Source of the DNA: Clostridiaceae bacterium UBA6085
GTDB lineage: Bacteria; Bacillota; Clostridia; Clostridiales; Clostridiaceae
Length of the DNA: 35,460 bases
Direction of reading: 5' to 3'
Assembly: GCA_002428605.1 (NCBI GenBank)
Contig: DIXH01000021.1
Span: 1-35,460 of the forward strand
Shown: in pieces, positions 33,303 to 35,460 of the stretch
How the letters are laid out: every line of letters begins with the position of its first letter
Position numbering within the stretch: position 1 is the first letter of the stretch
The notes under the pieces: generated by a model
Seen by the model: the letters and a program-made list of their open reading frames with translations, nothing else
Databases searched by the model: none
Told to the model about the DNA's origin: nothing
Position numbers and translations under genes: made by a program

Positions 33303-35188
33303 TAGGAAAAATACTTGGCAACCGTTACGAAATTGTGGAGAAGATCGCCCAGGGAGGCATGTCTACAGTATATAAAGCCCTGGACACGAAGCTGAACAGA
33401 TATGATGCTGTCAAAGTCCTGAAGGAGGAATTCACTTCCAACAGGGAGATACTTGACAGGTTCAAGCAGGAAGCCAATGCCGTGGCTTTCCTTTCGCATC
33501 CCAACATTGTCAACATATACAATGTAGGAAGCGAGGACAATATCCACTACATAGTCATGGAATATGTCAGGGGAAAGACACTCAAGCAGGTAATAAGGGA
33601 AAAAGGCAAGCTAACAAACGAAGAGATACTGGACTACTCCATGCAGATCGGAAGAGCCCTTGAATGCGCGCACAACAACAATATCATCCACAGGGACATC
33701 AAGCCGCACAACATTATGATCACCGGCGACAACCTGGTCAAGGTAACCGACTTCGGTATAGCAAAGCACTCGGATTCAAACACCATCACACATTCGGGGA
33801 AGATCATCGGGTCAGCCCATTATTTCTCACCTGAGCAGGCGAGGGGCAACCTTACCGACAGGAGATCCGACATATATTCACTTGGGATCGTCATGTTCGA
33901 AATGGCCACAGGTGCTGTGCCGTTTGATGCTGAGAGCCCTATAACCATAGCGTTAAAGCATATGCAGGAGGACATAAAGCCCCCGAAGACAATAAACCCG
34001 CTGCTTGCTGAAGGTCTGAACAGAGTCATCCTCAAGGCCACAGCAAAGGATCCGATAGCAAGATATCAGAAGATCGAAGAGCTGCTAATGGACCTCAGGA
34101 CTGTCAAAGCAGGTGAAAACATAGAAGCAGCAGCTGTATTTGGCGGAGAGACTCAGGTAATGAGTGCGGTAAAACCAAAGAGGGACCCGATGGAGGACGA
34201 CATATTCGATGATGACAAGCCGACAGCAAAGAACAAGACCGCTCTCATAGTCGGACTTGTGATGGTGGTTTTCCTCACGCTTGGCGCACTCCTCGGACAA
34301 TTCGTATTCGGGGGTGGCACCAAGAATCCCACAACCGTTGTTGATGAAAACACCAAGGTCCCGGCCATCACCGGAATGCTGAAGGACAATGCAGAGGATA
34401 AGATAATAGATGCCGGCCTGGTCATGCAGGTAGGGTCTACTGAGAATTCCGACCTTCCTGAGGGTACCGTCCTCAGGTCGCTCCCTGGCGAAGGCGAAAG
34501 CGTCAAGAAGGGCTCGACGGTCCAGGTCGTGCTGAGTGCAGGCCAGGTGATGCTTAAGGTTCCTGATGTCGTAAACATGACTCTTGAATCGGCGGAGACA
34601 CTCCTTGCAAACAATAACTTCATCATGGGAAACGTGGCTGAAGAATACAGCGAAACCGTCCCGCAGGGTCAGATAATCAGCCAGGAGCCCTTGTCTCTGA
34701 CAGAGATGCCTAAGGGCAGCCCTGTGAATATCATTATATCAAAGGGACCTGAAATACAGATATCAAAGGTTCCGAACCTGTTGTCCCTTTCGGAAACTGA
34801 AGCTAAGAACCTTCTGGAGTCTGTAAAGCTTGTGCTCGGAACAGTAACGAAACAGCCTACCGGTGACAAGAAGCTGGACGGGGCCATAAAGTCTCAGGAG
34901 ATACCTGAGAATACTGAAGTAAAGCAGGGCTCAAAGGTAAATGTCACAGCATATGAGTACAGGGAGGTCCTTATTGGAGACTTCTCAGGAAAGACCGTTG
35001 CGCAATACGAGTCAGAGCTTGAATCCATGGGTCTCAAGGTAGTTCTTGGCGGAGACACATTGCGAACTGACAACGTTGTGGATGTTACCCCTAATGTCGG
35101 CAAGTCAGTCCCCTATGGAAGCACAGTTGAGATACTTGGCGAACCTGAACCGGAGGAGCCGACACCAGAGCCGACTGTCGCACCATAA
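33299..35188 (+). CDS. prkC: PASTA-domain Ser/Thr kinase PrkC
   Basis: 629 aa. The cytoplasmic kinase (about 10-270) has glycine loop IAQGGMSTVYKA, Lys39 in VKVL, HRDIKPHN (Asp133) and DFGIAK (Asp151), followed by the activation segment ending SAHYFSPEQARG. An acidic linker leads to one membrane helix (about 315-335). Outside are four PASTA-like repeats, at about 350-412, 413-480, 481-548 and a more divergent 549-615. The tail is Pro/Glu-rich (EPEPEEPTPEPTVAP). It senses muropeptides or lipid II and controls growth, division and spore germination. ATG 33299 has GGAGG upstream. Confidence 0.96.
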   Translation: MIGKILGNRYEIVEKIAQGGMSTVYKALDTKLNRYDAVKVLKEEFTSNREILDRFKQEANAVAFLSHPNIVNIYNVGSEDNIHYIVMEYVRGKTLKQVIREKGKLTNEEILDYSMQIGRALECAHNNNIIHRDIKPHNIMITGDNLVKVTDFGIAKHSDSNTITHSGKIIGSAHYFSPEQARGNLTDRRSDIYSLGIVMFEMATGAVPFDAESPITIALKHMQEDIKPPKTINPLLAEGLNRVILKATAKDPIARYQKIEELLMDLRTVKAGENIEAAAVFGGETQVMSAVKPKRDPMEDDIFDDDKPTAKNKTALIVGLVMVVFLTLGALLGQFVFGGGTKNPTTVVDENTKVPAITGMLKDNAEDKIIDAGLVMQVGSTENSDLPEGTVLRSLPGEGESVKKGSTVQVVLSAGQVMLKVPDVVNMTLESAETLLANNNFIMGNVAEEYSETVPQGQIISQEPLSLTEMPKGSPVNIIISKGPEIQISKVPNLLSLSETEAKNLLESVKLVLGTVTKQPTGDKKLDGAIKSQEIPENTEVKQGSKVNVTAYEYREVLIGDFSGKTVAQYESELESMGLKVVLGGDTLRTDNVVDVTPNVGKSVPYGSTVEILGEPEPEEPTPEPTVAP

Positions 35189-35213
35189 GCTCCCCCTTTA
35201 TATAAGCATAAAT

Positions 35214-35233
35214 AAGCCCTTCGGGGCTTTTTT
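35214..35233 (+). terminator. Terminator after prkC (UUCG loop)
   Basis: AAGCCC-TTCG-GGGCTT followed by TTTT: a perfect 6-bp stem closed by the very stable C(UUCG)G tetraloop, 26 bases after the prkC stop. Confidence 0.9.
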
Positions 35234-35275
35234 GTCGTTCCGTAATTCCATGTGGTTCTGATGACATTTAAATTG

Positions 35276-35304
35276 TGGAATTAAGAGTGATTGAAGGATA
35301 TAAT
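35276..35304 (+). promoter_or_regulatory. Possible rsgA promoter
   Basis: A perfect TATAAT (35299-35304) lies about 60 bases before rsgA. The -35 at 17 bp is poor (TGGAAT). It sits after a strong terminator, so rsgA needs some promoter here. Confidence 0.5.
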
Positions 35305-35362
35305 TAAGGGAGGGGCAGGAAGGAAAGAATGCCTTGCCCAAATAAATCACGGGACCGGTGCC

Positions 35363-35460
35363 ATGGAAGGATTGATTATAAAGGGAATAGGCGGCTTCTA
35401 CTACGTAAGCACTGAAGGCGGGGTAGTGGAATGCAAAGCCAAGGGAATATTCAGGCTGAG
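35363..35460 (+). CDS. rsgA: Ribosome-maturation GTPase RsgA (N-terminus only)
   Basis: Only 32 codons are inside the window. The start MEGLIIKGIGGFYYVSTEGG, then VVECKAKGIFRL, matches the beginning of the RsgA OB-fold domain (compare the IIK..xGFYYV start of B. subtilis CpgA). RsgA is a GTPase that checks late 30S subunit maturation, and prpC-prkC-rsgA is the standard order. The ribosome site for ATG 35363 is weak. The GTPase domain lies beyond the edge. Confidence 0.85.
   Translation, partial: MEGLIIKGIGGFYYVSTEGGVVECKAKGIFRL

Noticed and set aside
1..35460. CRISPR array, insertion sequence, prophage, toxin-antitoxin or defence island
   Set aside because: Read through on both strands; no array-like repeats, transposase, integrase or known defence genes. 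The only regular short repeat is the mraZ operator.

Overview
The window reads as core chromosome of a mid-GC member of the Clostridia (Bacillota). By eye the coding strand favours AGG for arginine and ATA for isoleucine. The gene set is typical of that class: SepF/DivIVA division proteins, the DUF881-Sbp-DUF881 block, RemA, PyrR, and a PrpC/PASTA-kinase pair. A selenocysteine tRNA shows that the host probably decodes UGA as Sec. Genus cannot be named from this sequence alone. Almost everything lies on the plus strand; the exceptions are a truncated serpin lipoprotein gene and the tRNA-Sec gene at the left edge.

Layout. (1) 1-872, minus strand: N-terminal half of a serpin-family lipoprotein, then selC (tRNA-Sec) with a near-consensus promoter and its own terminator. 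(2) 947-3479: ymfF-ymfH, a pair of M16 peptidase-like proteins (one without the zinc motif, one with it), closed by a strong terminator. (3) 3530-7256: first division/cell-wall transcription unit, mraZ-rsmH-ftsL-ftsI, behind a promoter and three exact 10-bp-spaced repeats that look like the MraZ operator. (4) 7324-16018: second unit, with its own extended -10 promoter, murF-mraY-ftsW-ftsQ-DUF881-sbp-DUF881-ylmE-sepF-ylmH-divIVA. murE, murD, murG, murC, murB, ftsA, ftsZ, ylmG and ileS are not in these clusters. (5) 16079-21037: lspA-rluD-pyrR-exoA-ypsC-ansA, behind a promoter and a ~115-nt foldable leader. (6) 21047-24288: yicC-remA-gmk-rpoZ-coaBC. (7) 24295-25790: a two-gene insert (macro domain plus CHAD domain) bordered by a terminator and a probable promoter, interrupting the usual coaBC-priA order. 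(8) 25827-31447: priA-def-fmt-yugP-rsmB. (9) 31483-35188: rlmN-prpC-prkC, ended by a UUCG-loop terminator. (10) 35363 to the edge: start of rsgA.

How the genes work together. Units 3 and 4 make and polymerise lipid-linked peptidoglycan precursor (MurF, MraY, FtsW, FtsI) and place the divisome (FtsL, FtsQ, SepF, DivIVA). MraZ probably autoregulates its unit. Units 6 and 8-10 group nucleotide/CoA metabolism, replication restart, initiator formyl-Met handling, rRNA modification and a muropeptide-sensing kinase/phosphatase pair. Neighbouring genes overlap or are separated by a few bases, so long polycistronic messages are likely.

I found no insertion sequence, prophage, CRISPR array or obvious defence locus. 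The most unusual items are the lipoprotein serpin beside selC, the macro-CHAD insert, the mraZ operator architecture, the lspA leader, and the AT-rich patch inside priA. None of them amounts to a demonstrated new system.
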